A stretch of 64,000 bases of DNA from Wuchereria bancrofti (Eukaryota; Nematoda; Chromadorea; Rhabditida; Onchocercidae). The translations under genes were made by a program, and so were the position numbers. The stretch covers positions 24,075,320 through 24,139,319 of the forward strand of contig SSBO01000012.1 of the NCBI GenBank assembly GCA_005281725.1, written 5' to 3'. Positions 39,901 through 53,725 of the stretch are shown in pieces; position 1 is the first letter of the stretch; the number at the start of each line of letters is the position of its first letter. The notes under the pieces were generated by a model. That model ran no database searches, was not told the DNA's origin, and saw nothing but the letters and a program-made list of their open reading frames with translations.

Positions 39901-42496
39901 CAAAAAGTTCGAATGGCATTGGTATTCGAATCCTTTGCTGTATTGGTGGATTTAAAATATACTTTCCAAGCATTAATATAACAATTGAAATTACTGATAT
40001 GGTGAGCACACATAAATTTGCTTCCCTTAGCAATGCCGCAAAATCGAACAGAAACTAAAATATCTTTTGGAAGTTATTTTAACTGTAACAGATACACTTC
40101 ATAGTACTAATCTCCTAGCAATTAATAGAAGTGACTAAAAATACTCTTAATAATATTTCCAGTTAAAAATGTACAATAACTACAAAAAAAATGAATAATA
40201 TTTTATGGAAAATATTACGTATGGTAATTTGAAAAGGCCAAATGGACCATATCTTGCTGGTATTTGAACACCGATTAGTTTTGGCATTTGTGATGCAAAT
40301 ACATGACATGCTGCACCAATTGTAAAACCACCAACTACTGGATCAGCCAAGTAAACAGTAAGAAAATGCAATTGTAGGATAGCAAAAATTGCCTGAAGAA
40401 TAAATTAAATGTTAATTAATTAATTAGGAATTCGGAAAAGAAAATGTTAATTAATTAATTAGGAATTCGGAAAAGAAAAACGGCAATAAATAAATTTACT
40501 CCTCTATTGATCAAATATATCGATCTGTTCATCTTTATCACACTTGAACTGATTTTCATCTCACTCTTGAAGCTTTTCTATATTAGGAATAAGTTCCATG
40601 CTATTTGTGTAACAGTTAAATTTCTATTTAATTTTGAAATTTTTGTAATGTTTTCTGTTAAATTCAATTGCTAAATATTCACCACCGTTTAATGTCATCG
40701 TAATATTTTGAAAGACATACTGTATTTTTTTAAATGCATTAGTTCAATGTGATGATGTTTACCTATTATATAAAATATATATTTCGAAATAATTATATGA
40801 TAACTTCACTTCATTCTCTTTCATTCCTCTCATATTACTAAACTATTAGAATTATTGTAAAGATGAGATGAACAGTTACCATAACGAAACCAACAGTAAA
40901 CGTTAGAGTAGCCATTAATCGAATAGCCAAATCAGCATTATCAACCATCTGTAAATTGTATATTTCAGTGTTGTTTTTACCAAATGTATCCTCCATTCTG
41001 CGTTCCAATGCATTTCCTGTCATCAGTGCTGCGACCGCAAACATACCTGTAATCATTCTTATCACAATAATATTAAATTTATCATTTTTAACAACTTAAA
41101 CATTATTTTACAAAATTTTTTGTTTTCAAAAAGTTAATTTTGTGAATTTCACAAAACTGTTAATTTCGAACAAGGATTTCTTTCAAAGAAATCCAAAATT
41201 ATATCAAACTTTGTAAGAAAAGAAATCGAGCATAGATTGATTAATTGATTCAAAAAAATTTCAAATGAAACTCTCAAAATAAAGAATTTACATACCAAGA
41301 TTGATATGTTTTGAAGTGCCGAATATGACATAAACTAAAGTAGGAAATAGTGACGTATACAATCCTACCACTGCATTTACGTTTGCCAGCGCAGAATAAG
41401 CCATAGCTAAATAATTCTGTTTTTTTTTTTTTTGTTAGATTAACGATAAAAGAATTAAAGCAAGGTAAACAATAAGTACAAGTGAACTTCTGGCATATTA
41501 TGTCAATCTCTGCCACCTTACAGGTACTTTCCGGGAATATTTTAATTAGTTATGTGATCGGAAAAAAAATTCATATGTGCATGCGATAGATATAAGAGTT
41601 AGTTTTATAATTTATAATAATAATTCAAACTTTATACATAATTTTTCTTTTCTTTTTCACAAATACAACCAAAAAAAGAAAAAAAAGTAATAAAAGAAAA
41701 ATTAATGGCAAAATGAAAATGTCAGTTGGATGACATTTCACGTTTTGCTCATTGAAAAAAACAAATAAACCAAACGACTATATTATTTTTTTGAAATTCA
41801 TCACAAAAAAATTTGCTCGTTTCTACTCAATATTTTCTTAAAATTAATTTACTACCTTCAAAATATGTATATTTCATGTTAATATTTAAATGCAGATTGA
41901 ACATAAAGAAGTTGATAGTATAATCTAATTAAGGAATTATCCGATAGAGTCAAAAAATCTTTTCCAGAAAGACTTTTAAGCATTTTCGGAAGAAGTCAAT
42001 GAATAGTTATGATAAAACTTAAACTTAATAAATAACCAATATTATTTCTTCATGTCACTATATTCTTATAAAAAATATCATAAAAGAAATGAATAACCTT
42101 GTGGTACACAAAGTATTCCAACTGTAACACCAGCAATGATATCTTTGAAAAGATCCGATTTGCTAACATTTGGAAGCCAAAGTAGTACAGGAAAAATTTG
42201 TTTGATTCGTTCAATGAAGCTATATTGAGTAAATTCATTTAATTTCTTCTTCATTAATTCTTTCAAATTTGAACTCGATTCAACATATCCATATTGATAA
42301 TCAAATTCCTCCTGTAACAACAACAATTTTTAAAAATAACTCTAATCTAAAAAAGAGAAAAAAAAATATTATAGAATCAATTGATAATAGCACTAAATAC
42401 TTGATAGATATAATAAACAAAATAAAATATAAATAAAAAATTAACCTGATTTAGAACAGCTCGCTTGATACTAAAAGTTAATTGCTTCTCCTCCAT
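36957..42496 (-). CDS. SLC26/SulP anion transporter with STAS domain
   Basis: Plasma-membrane anion (sulfate/oxalate/chloride/bicarbonate) transporter. Sixteen exons close in phase (682 aa): 42446-42496, 42098-42311, 41296-41406, 40880-41046, 40219-40392, 39899-40054, 39566-39648, 39090-39237, 38739-38852, 38530-38607, 38244-38339, 38006-38112, 37768-37833, 37492-37607, 37253-37459, 36957-37117. Family marks: LPNVSKSDLFKDIIAGVTVG and ILCVPQGMAYSALANV near the N-terminus, LADPVVGGFTIGAACH, LSCHPASASLSRALMNSE, PKAVTLGGIKDTELYRD, then STAS (LIIDASGFTCIDYTGIERL) ending in FFPSIHDAVLFANAQQ. Many hydrophobic segments fit the 14-helix fold. Substrate cannot be told from sequence. The intron 37460-37491 is only 32 nt. 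Confidence 0.95.
40408..40477. repeat. 35-bp tandem duplication in an SLC26 intron
   Basis: The unit (aaatgttaattaattaatta, then ggaattcggaaaag) occurs twice with a 35-bp offset and no mismatch seen. Confidence 0.9.
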
Positions 42497-42931
42497 ATTG
42501 CCTTTTGTATTTAATTTAATTTATAACACAGACATATATACAATACATTTCCATCAATAATTCATATCAATGATGCTTGTATCATTGAATTATCACTTGC
42601 CAACACTGAAACATATATAATATATCATTTTGTAACATACCATTAGCGCCATTTAGTGCAATTTGCACAATTCTATTAAAATAAAATGTGTATTGCTTTC
42701 ATCTATGCATTTCATATAGAATTGAAATGATATGATAAAAAGGGAAAATCGATGAAATAATAATAATAACATAACATAACATTCCAAAAAGAAGAATAAA
42801 TAGAAAGATAAAAAGAAATTTAGCTCATTTATAAGATTTTGATGAATACACACACATGCAACGAGCTTACAAGTTAAACTTTTCATCAATAACAACAAAA
42901 CAAACACTTTCACATACATACATACATACAC

Positions 42932-42966
<35 letters not shown>

Positions 42967-44755
42967 TACACACACACACTTAACTAGCAAGATAGCACTT
43001 GTTCCATCACCTTCAAAATACATATGTAATTGTAGCATTGGAAGTAGAATTTAATAATTTATAGTTGATAATTGATAGAGGTGATAAAAGTATGATTATA
43101 ATTGATAAGAGATATCTATAGCTATAATTGAAATTGACAACTGCAACTGATAACAGAAATGCTAAATCGTTTATATTTGATATTAATAAATATGGGAAAA
43201 AGAGTTTGTACTTATTAAAAGTTATGATAAAGTTACATTAAGGATTAATGAAATTTCAATGGTTGTGATAAAATTATATCACTGAGGGTTATGAATTTCA
43301 AAAGTTATGAAATTTCAAAAGTTGTATTATTAAAAGAAGTAATCTAATCGTTATTAATGCATGGTACTGCTCCATGATAATGTCTTATTTGACAAATGAC
43401 AATTTTCATTTAATATTGTAAATGAAAAATTTATGTGTCATTGAAAAAGTTGACTTCCGTTACAAATATTGTCTTTCATTTCTTTTGATAAGTGAAGCAA
43501 TTTTGAACTTTTGTCCTTTTCATTAATTTTTTTTTTTAGAAAAATTTTTAGAACTTGCTATCGTTAGGAAAGCAAATGTTCGGTAACCGAATGAAATATT
43601 CATAATAAATTTTCCAAATTTTCTAATCATGATGATAATCAGGAATGTATTGGACTATTTGAGAGAGATGTATACCAAATTTAAATATTGCGGGAAAATT
43701 ATTGGGAAATCTCAAGTTATGAAGAAAGATATCAATTGAGTTTGAAGAAATTTAAATGATTTATGGAAAAGTGAGACAAAAGACATCATCAGAATTCATA
43801 ATCAAATTCAGAATTCATTGCAAATGAGTCAACCGAAATAAGACGGAGGAACCTGACAACGGAACACACCAATAATTTATCCGTTAAAGTATTTTCCTTA
43901 ATCTGGAATTCCCAGATCTCTTCCTCTTATCAAGAATTAACTCATTAGTATCTAATGTCTTTGAAACTGCAAACTGCAGCAAGACTTTAATTTTCCCTGC
44001 ATTTTTCATCACAAGGATGAGTAATTAGAAAATTTTCGGACTCACATTTCACACTTATCCGGTGAATTTGGCCAAATCAGTAAAGTTCACGAAAGAAAAA
44101 TGAAGAGGATTGCTGATTCGTTCATCCCACCAAACATCTCTCTTTTTGCTCATTTATCTCTCCCAAAAATATTCAATTTCCGAAAATCTTTAATCTCCAT
44201 TTATCGGAATTATTGAGTCTTTGTTAACCGAATATGAGATGGAAATCAATTTATGGCACAAAGCAAGCTTAATAGGACAATTTACAAAATTATTACATAC
44301 GAGCGTATCATACCTTCTTTGCAAGCCATGATGACAAACTGCATGTTGTTTCCTTAATAATGAAATGATGGCAATACGAAAAACAAAAGCTCTTTGCTCA
44401 TCACCAGCGCGAACCAAACAAAATGAAAGAGTTTCAGTTTCAAAGCACTTCATAAATAGATAAATAAATGTTAAGATAGAAATAAGTAGCACCTAATGCT
44501 TTTTAAAAAGAGCACAATGTTGAAATAAATGCAATAGACAAATAATTACTATGAGGGATGAAAGAGTGTAGAAGTTTAAATTTCTGAAAGACTGTATGTT
44601 GAAAAATGTAACGAATTTGCCATGATCGAAATGTTAAATTCATTCTTTCAATGCTTGCAGATTCAAATGAACACAGACATGATTCGCTCTCAGCTACAAT
44701 TTTGGTAGTAATTTAAAAGAAAAAAGGTTTGAATATTAGTGTTTTTATAAGCACA
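42497..44755. other. Intergenic between SLC26 and taxilin
   Basis: 2.3 kb. Contains an interrupted CA microsatellite (42911-42978) and several reiterations of 'aatttcaaaagttatg' at 43250-43330. The minus-strand frame at 44190-44492 starts at GTG, has no family match and was not called. Confidence 0.5.
42911..42978. repeat. (CA)n / (CATA)n microsatellite
   Basis: Interrupted CACA/CATA repeats, 415-480 bp upstream of the SLC26 start codon. Confidence 0.95.
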
Positions 44756-47095
44756 TCACTGGTTATTAGGGATTTGAGACTTTAAAGTGCGACACAAATT
44801 CTGAAGTTGTTGCAGTTGCCGTTCTTTTAACGCGCATAAATCTTCACATTCTTTAACTTTCAAAGTTGCAGCTGCCAAAGCCCTGAATTAATAACTCATT
44901 TGAGAAGTGAAGTACGAATAAATCGGATTTATCTTTATCAGTAAAAAAAAAATGCTAGCATACTTTGACTAAAAGCAAAATAAAAACTCACTCGACTGTA
45001 CATTTAGATCAGATTATAGAATCAGTTTTTTATTTAACTTATAAATCCATAATAGAACTTACTGAGCAGTCTCATCATACTTCATTTTCCATTTCCGCGC
45101 ATCCTTCTCTACTTTAATAACATTTGAATTCATGCGCTCCATTTCACGCCGGAATTTATCAAACGTTTCATTTGAATTGTTCAGACTTAGATGAAGCTCA
45201 TTATATTTTTTCGTATACTTATCGATCTGCTCACGCATTGCCTTCTCTCCTTCGAGAACTTCTTTCACTTTCTGTTCACGAGCTAACAACTGAAAAATAA
45301 GAGAAATTATGGACATTTTCATTTCCGGTTAATTGTTTATTCTGTTAGTATAAACATATAACATGCTTCTGCACTTATTAGCACAATAGACAACTGTCTA
45401 AAGTAAAACAGTTTTTCGCGTGAAAACATTTTCTCACAAGTCATCAGAAATAAGATAGAAAATTTACAAAAATAAAAGATCAAGGACATTTTTTTCCTAC
45501 TTTGATTATCTCCACAAAGAAACATTTTTTAATAAAATAAACCCTTCAAAGCAACTGATGAAGTAAGCAAAGAACCTCGCTTTGTAATTGTAGTTTCTCT
45601 TGTGTGCATTTCTGTGTATCCAATATAGCAGCTTGAAGTTTCGTTTTATACAATTCAACTTCCATGTCACGAGCCGCTGTTAGTTTTTCGCAATACTCCG
45701 TCTTCTGCAATGAACTACATCTTTATGAAGGTATAAAATATAGAGTAGTAAATCAGAATACTCCAACGGTTATCCAAAATCCTACTTTTTACGTCAGTAG
45801 TAATCTTATCTAAACAATTAAGTCTCAATCAACGAAAATCAAACTCGTTAACATCTCACAACGATGATGAATCTATGGAAATATTTGTGACATACTTCGG
45901 CAAACTGTTTCGAGAGTTCAGCTACTCTATTTTCATATTCTTGTGCCAAAACTTTTAATTTCTCTGACAACACTGCATTGTCATTTGTTAGCTTTTCAGA
46001 TGTTTCTCGCCCCGATTCCATCGATTTCTGAAAGAGCAATAATTTTAAAATAAGGAAAAAATTAATAATTACTATACAAGCCTTCATGAGAAATTCCAAA
46101 TCTCACAACCTTTCCATTTTCTGCCTTAAATTTTGAGAAGAAATTAGTGATTAGAAATGCTAGAAAAAAAATGCCTTCTTTACCTGAATTCCAGCTACGG
46201 ATTCTTTGAACTGTTCAATCATGTCTTTACGATTCCTTTCCAACTCGCGTAACTTCTCTACATGTTCTTCGTGTGCTTTCCGTTGTGCCTTTTGCATTTC
46301 TCGACATAAATTTTCCAACTTTGATTTCGCTAGCTCAGTCTTCATCAACACTCCCTCAACTGTTTCCACTTTCTTAGTTAGCTACAATGAGATATAAATG
46401 GATATTTCTTCGACACTTTATGGATATTTTATTACATTTTTACATTCTGAAGTAGATAGCCTTCCTCTTCTCCCGGATCAATCGAAGAACTGCTCCAAAA
46501 AAGGACTGCAAAAAAATCCCATAATAAATTTACATCAATAAAAACAGACAGAAGTCGTCGTAAATAACTTTTGAAATTATTTGTAATATTTGTAAGTCAG
46601 GGACTTATTATTAAAAAATAAACAAGGAGGAATAAGTGGCTTATAGATGCATTTACATCTTCTATATGAGCTAACATGATTTAATGTTTGGTAAATATAA
46701 ATTAATTTGGCACTCTCAAAATTTTAATGACGGGATATATCTACTGGTTACTCACCAATTCATTTTGTTTCCTTAGACTGGTAGCCATTTTTTGAATCTT
46801 CGACAACTCTTCAACCTTGCTTGCTAAAGTAGTCTTTTCTTCCTCAGTTGCCAAGACTCGTTCCATCAACGCTTTCACCAATTCTTCACCCTCCAAACAT
46901 CGTCCAATACTTTCTAATTCACTTTTCACATCTGCAATTTATCATTTTCCATTATTATCACCCTAAATTGCTCAGTTTTATTGCACTCATTAGAAAGTAT
47001 GCCAAAAAGAAGAAAAATATATTTTGAATAAAATATAAAAAGAGAAAACACAAATAACAACCTGTCTTTCGAGCTGAAGCCATTTTTTGGGTCAT
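44756..47095 (-). CDS. Taxilin-family coiled-coil protein
   Basis: Taxilins bind syntaxins and act in vesicle traffic; gamma-taxilin also binds NAC. Exons: 47062-47095, 46756-46931, 46184-46381, 45896-46027, 45576-45704, 45063-45289, 44756-44882, giving about 340 aa. Nearly all of the protein is predicted coiled coil. Family marks: TELAKSKLENLCREMQKAQR aligning with taxilin ARSKLESLCRELQR, LSEKLKVLAQEYENR, LSLNNSNETFDKFRREMERM aligning with LSKSSEVFTTFKQEMEKM, and a C-terminal LQNLCRTLKSQ. It is shorter than human taxilins (about 530 aa), missing the N- and C-terminal tails. Two in-frame ATGs (47095, 47083) lie just after acceptor-like 'acattcag' (47100-47107), consistent with trans-splicing. 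Confidence 0.92.
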
Positions 47096-49155
47096 TTTTC
47101 TGAATGTTCAACCATACAGAATGGAAAATACGTAGACAAATTGACAACAAAGTAGGATAAATGAATGAATGAGTAACAAAGTAATGAATGATTGATGATG
47201 TAACCGGATAAACTGGATGAAATGGATGTAGTTAGTAGTGTGGTACGATAACGGAATGATGCAACCGGAAAGATTGCAATCACTACAAAAACGTACCAGC
47301 TACAAATGTATGATAATTCATTTAAGGAAATTCTTTAATCCTTAATTATTGCACGAAATATCTAATAGTTGATCACTTTTCGTATCATCTAAATTATCTG
47401 ATTTCTTCTTTTCGATCATTTAGTGTAGTAAACTTATCTGATAGTATCTTAACCTTTCTTAATATCACAAATCACAATGTTTATATCATTGCATTATTTC
47501 AACTAATCAAAAAATTTGCAATTATTACTATATTTTTCTCAAATGCTCTCCTCATTGAGAGATTCTTTCTTATGCTAAATCATATAATTTCGAAGCATTC
47601 AGTTAAATTAACAATTTTAGCTAAAATATCAAAACAAGAAAACAACATTACCACCAACTGTTGTCTATTTCATCTTTCAGTGCTAAATTAATTTACGAAC
47701 ATCAACCGTGGAATACTTCTCGGCCTATTGCTATACAAATATCAAAATTAATTTCAAACTGATCGAAATAATAATTTAGATTTTATCTTATCATATATAT
47801 ATTTGTTAATGACGTAATTTGATATAATTAATTTATACGTACAATTTTAATATGTAAAATGATAATTTTAGTGATATCACAACTTTAATGATATCATTGT
47901 TAAGCTATCAATTAGTAACAAGTAGTAGTAATAGATAAGATTGACATCGTTGAAACATTTCACTAATTCAATAAAAATTAGAAAAATATATCATATGCTA
48001 TTCCTAATTTGAATGTGTTTGAAATAATTCACTGCTATAAATGATAATAAAATCTGAGTAAACGATGAGAAAATATGATGTTTTTATTTTTTGGATCAAT
48101 TTAATATATCAAACAAGAAATATTTGATATATTAAATTAGAAATCATTTGAGGTGTTATTAATTTTAGGTAATATTGTTTGAAAAAAAAAGTGAGCTATT
48201 TTTTCATTTATATGAAACTTACACTTATAATTTGATAAATTTTACTTATCAAAAGCAAGTAGATATTAATTTGAAAAGACAGTAAAATAAGCGTCCTAAT
48301 TTTAATTTTAGAAAATGTGTAAAATTTTTGTTGGTAAACAAAAATAATGGCTTAAGTGTACGAAGTAATTATTTTTATCAGAATATATTGATTTGAACAT
48401 TTTATACCAGGAAAAAAAGGCTGCGCTGGAAAAGAAACTGCCATAAACATTATCGGTCAGGTTAATGAATTAATTTCATTTAGCAAATATTTACTTATCA
48501 AAATCTTTGCTTATCAAAATATTTAATCTGTGGTGATATTATCATCAAAATATGCTGGTAGTATTTTATTATTATCATTATTATTATTATTATTATTGTT
48601 AACCATTAATTATTATCAATTATTATTTATTATTATTACCGGATATCACCACAATAATTCAACAATTTTTATTTATTTTCATTTCGTATACAATTTACGC
48701 AGATTCAAAAATTCAGGTAACAAAGTTATGTTAGATTTATGAAAGGTAAAAATTATATATCTGAATAGAAGATTATCCCAGTTGATGAATCCCGAAATAT
48801 AAGTATAAAAATTTTTTTTTTAAATTTTCCTTTTTTTTTGAAATTTTACGTAACCGTTTTTTTTTTTTTCTCTAATGGTTGCATTGTTTATCTCCTTACT
48901 ATTTACTCGACAATATTCTCGGTAATTAACTGCGAAGCTAATTCAATGAGGAATTCATTAAAGAAAATTTTAAAAAAATAGAAAGAAAACAAATGACCGT
49001 AATTTGACATAATGTAAAATAATGAAATTCATATTTAGACAATAAATATCACATCCTATCATTTATTCATAAATAGCTGATTGAAAATGTTTGTAGTTTT
49101 GAGAAGAAAGAAAAAATTAGCTCAATTTTTTTTTTTTTAAAAATTAGTTCAAAAA
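47096..49155. other. Intergenic, taxilin upstream region
   Basis: 2.1 kb. An ATT trinucleotide stretch lies at about 48568-48600 and 48610-48650, plus poly-T runs. No exon supported. Confidence 0.5.
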
Positions 49156-52100
49156 TTAGCTTTTGCCAGTTACAAGTGAATGTATTTCAGTGCCTGCTCG
49201 AATTCGACAATCACAGCATGTTGCTGTTGAGATCGTTGTTGGTTGCCAATTTCCATTTACATTTCGTAATACATCAAAATTTCGATATTTCTGCTGGCAT
49301 TTTCCCCAACCTGAAATTATCATTTCATCGCAGAATGTATTTAGTTAAATAATTGAAATATATGAAAAAAATTTACTACGAACTTTAATAAAAAAAAAAC
49401 AGATCATAGAATAAAACTTTTCATGAAGTAACAAAATGTTTGGATAGCATTCGAAAGCTTCCTCACTTTCTTTTTTTTGGATAAGTTAAATCGATTACAA
49501 TAATTTCATGTTTCAGTAAATTGTATTTTAAAATGTAATTTTAAATGAAATCATTTATTTACTTTCCTCATTTACTTTCCATTTACTTTCCGATAATAAG
49601 CTCCACAAATATGGTTCCAGTTAAAAAATCGGAAACCACTAAAGCAATTTCACCTCATTTTTCTTTCTCATTTTTCTCTCACTGCCGAAAAAAAAAAAAA
49701 AAAAAGAAAAGGAAAATCAAGTTTTCTCTAAATTACTAGTTGAAAAATGTACATCTATGTGTATTTTTACATTATTGTAATTTATTATTTGAAAACTTTC
49801 TTTCAAAAAAAAAAATAGCAGTTGATGAAAGCAATATGAATAATGAACTAATAAATCACTTTTTTTTCTTTTTTCTTAATATAGTAATCTATGATCAAAG
49901 AAAGCACATAAATTTGATTATTACATGATCCGATGTAAATAATAATAAGTAAGTTTTTAAAAAAGAATCATAAGAGATGAACTATTACCGGATAGGCAAT
50001 GACCTTGATTTTCTTTAGAGCAAACAAGTTCATTAATTAAAGGTGGAAAATAATCAGGTGGTAATTTACGCCATGTCCAACAGGTACCACAAAGTGCCAA
50101 CATATTATCATCATCTACTTCACCATGTCGTACGCATGATATCGTATAACGTATTCCTAAAATTAAACGTAAAATATAAATTGGATGAGTGGAGGATTGA
50201 AATATAATTTAGTTTACAATTTTATTTAATGAATTATACCGAAATGTTGTAATTCACTATTAACTTTTTTTTTTTTTTTTGAAACAAATCATCATCATCA
50301 TCATTTCATGAAATTAATTGATGATGTAAAAAAATTTTTTGAAATGAAAATATAATTTTTTATAAATGCTATGAAATTAGGCAAATTATTTCAAACATTC
50401 ATCATAAGTAATACAAAAGATCTAATAACAAGTGTAAGTGCACATATTAGCTACGAATTTTCATAGTAATGCTAATTTTAACTTGATAAATTTGTGGTAA
50501 AATTAAGAGTGTAAAATGCTTTTTAGGAAATAACAAAATATTTAAAATAAATAAATGAAAATTATAACAAACCTAAAACAGGTGGATCAGCTTTTCTCTT
50601 GACTTTCTTCTTGCTATGTTCATGCACCTGTTGCAGTGTTCCATCAGTAATTTCACTTCTTTCATCATTTATCAAAATTTCATCATCATTTTGATCAATT
50701 GCTGTTCTTTTTCTATGATTATGTACCGTATCAGTAAATGTTGTATCAAAAATGGGTGGAATCCATGATTGTTGAATTGAATGCTGTAAAAATAATTATA
50801 TCCTTTGTATTATTCATGTTTATCATCAATCATATATGAAAGTGAAATTATTATTATTAAACCTGTGGTGTTAAATGTTGAGGTTGAAAAGAAGGAAATT
50901 GAAATTGTCGTGGTTGAATATGAGAAGAAGGAGGTGGAGGAGGAGGAGGAGGAGGAGGAGAATGACGAAATATAAGTGGTGGTGGTCGAGCTGGTGACGG
51001 AACTGATGGAGCTGGAGATGACCATATTGGTGACCAAAAACGACTCCTTGCTGGATAAGTCTGTAAGGAAAAAAAAAAAAAAAAACGAAAACGAAAAAAT
51101 TCTCGTTAAATCTACTATAAATTAAAAATTAAAGTAGAGAAAAAAAAAAAAAACATTTCAAATTACATTTCATAATAAATTATTCTTTTTTTCTTACAAA
51201 AAAATCTTTATAAAATTTAAAAAAAAATTTTTTTTTTTGACATATGATAAATAATTTATAACAATTTTTTTTGTCAAATTTTACAAATTAAATAATGAAC
51301 ATAGATGAATATTTTCAAGTTAATAATTTATATTTTCTAAATTGTAATGAAATAAAATCTTACAATTTGTTGTCGTCTTAAAATGCCAGCATATTGTAAA
51401 CCACGTTCAATTAACGCTCTCATATAATACGAAGATTGAGGCGGACTTGGTATCTATACAAATGTTAAATTATCATTATCATCTAATTGTTTTTAAAATA
51501 GAAATTCAAAAATGATTAAAAGATCTATACAAATGTTAAATTATCATTATCATCTAATTGTTTTTAAAATAGAAATTCAAAAATTGATTAAAAGATCTAT
51601 ACAAATGTTAAATTATCATTATCATCTAATTGTTTTTAAAATAGAAATTCAAAAATTAATTGAAACATCTATACAAATGTTAAATTATCATTATCATCTA
51701 ATTGTTTTCAAAATAGAAATTCAAAAATTAATTGAAACATCTATACAAATGTTAAGTTATAATTGTCATCTAATTGCTTTTAAAATAGAAATCCAAATAC
51801 AAATACAAAATCATCATTATCATCTAATTGTTTTTAAAATAGAAATCCAAAAGTTGATTAAAAGGATTTAAACTTTTTTTTTTTTTGTGTGATAATTGAT
51901 TTAGAAATTATTCAAATTTCATTCTAAATGCATGAAAAATTAATCAAAATGATTCTACAACTAACAGAAAATGGCTTAAGAAAACGAAGTCTTCGACAAT
52001 ATCTTGAATCAATGAATTTAGGAAGTGGAATTGAAACTTGTAAATCCGATGGTACCATTCCAATTTGTTTTATACGTCTAAGCAAAATTGCTGCGCATGT

Positions 52101-53692
52101 TTGACATTCCAATGTTTCACATGCGAATGTTTTAGCATTCTTAAAATATTATTATTACCTTCTTTAATATTAGTGAAAAATTTAATAAAGTTATAAAAAG
52201 AAAAAAAAAAAACAAAAATAAATTCAAATTAAATGCTATAACTTTTGTTAATTTACTAATAAAAAATAAATTTCAAAAAAAAAAAAGGAAAAATTGTTAC
52301 ACAAAATTTCTTATAGTATTTTTGCTATTTTTGTATAAACTATTCTGAAAAATTGAAATGAAATCAATCATCGAAATAGCACTATAAATAAATGTATTTT
52401 TTTTTTTTTAGATTAGCACAAAAAGTTCAGATTATAATTGTTAAATTATTGAAAATAACTTAACTTCAACCATAAACACAGAATTATTGACCAAAATTAA
52501 TTTTTTTTTTAATAAATTTTTTTTTCTTTATTTTAATGAGAAATAAATTTATTCCTGTTATACTGAAATTTATAAATTAGTAATAAATAGAAAGCATAAA
52601 AAGTAATTGCATGTTCAGATTATAATTGATTATGCAACAAAAAAAATTTCCGCAAATAGTCGTAACCGATAATTGAAGATAATTAATCAATTGATAATCA
52701 CATAAATTGACAAGAGGTCAAGTGAACATAACAGATGAAGGAAAACTTCAAATTCATTTTTTTTTTTTTTCTTTCTCTCTGTGACATTTATTTTTCAATT
52801 TTAATTTTCTATTGAAGTTTTCTTTTTTTCTTTTTTTTTTTTTCATTGAAGAATTGCCCTTTCTGTTACAGATCGTAGAAAATTGCAATTGTTAATTGAT
52901 TTCATTGATTTGATTAGATTAAAATTTTGCCAGAAATTAGAAAATTGTAGTGATAACGTCTATATATATATCAAACAATAAATAAGATCCAACTTTATGA
53001 TATTTATTATCAGTAAATTGACAATTTCCAAATAATAATTGTCTCATTGATTATTCACTATGATATTTATTATCAGTAAATTGATAATTTCCAAATAATG
53101 ATTGTCTCATTGATTATTCACTATGATATTTATTATCAGTAAATTGATAATTTCCAAATAATAATTGTCTCATTGATTATTCACTATGATATTTATTATC
53201 AGTAAATTGATAATTTCCAAATAATAATTGTCTCATTGATTATTCACTATGATATTTATTATCAGTAAATTGATAATTTCCAAATAATAATTGTCTCATT
53301 GATTATTCACTATGATATTTATTATCAGTAAATTGATAATTTCCAAATAATAATTGTCTCATTGATTATTCACTATGATATTTATTATCAGTAAATTGAT
53401 AATTTCCAAATAATAATTGTCTCATTGATTATTCACTATGATATTTATTATCAGTAAATTGATAATTTCCAAATAATAATTGTCTCATTGATTATTCACT
53501 ATCGAAGACATTCATTTGCTGTGTGTATACATTTTTTTTTTTTTATAGCCTCATCGATTTATTTCAATTTTTCAAACTATCATAAAATGATCAATGTCGA
53601 ATTCTTCAATAACTTCACATTTAGCCATAAGTGATGACGTCATTCTCATTGATAATCGATGAAATCGATTACACTTCCATCTTTAAAATTCT

Positions 53693-53725
<33 letters not shown>

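Noticed and set aside
42911..42978. Array of CACA/CATA units considered as a CRISPR-like or functional array
   Set aside because: Plain microsatellite, with no spacers.
44190..44492. Minus-strand 100-residue frame with several Cys, possible peptide hormone
   Set aside because: Starts at GTG; Cys spacing does not match insulin-like or other known nematode peptides; no acceptor found.
46440..46525. Possible extra taxilin exon between splice-like sites
   Set aside because: Flanking exons already join in phase without it and the segment does not match taxilins.
51512..51871. Plus-strand repetitive 119-residue frame
   Set aside because: Product of the 72-bp intronic minisatellite (unit divisible by three).
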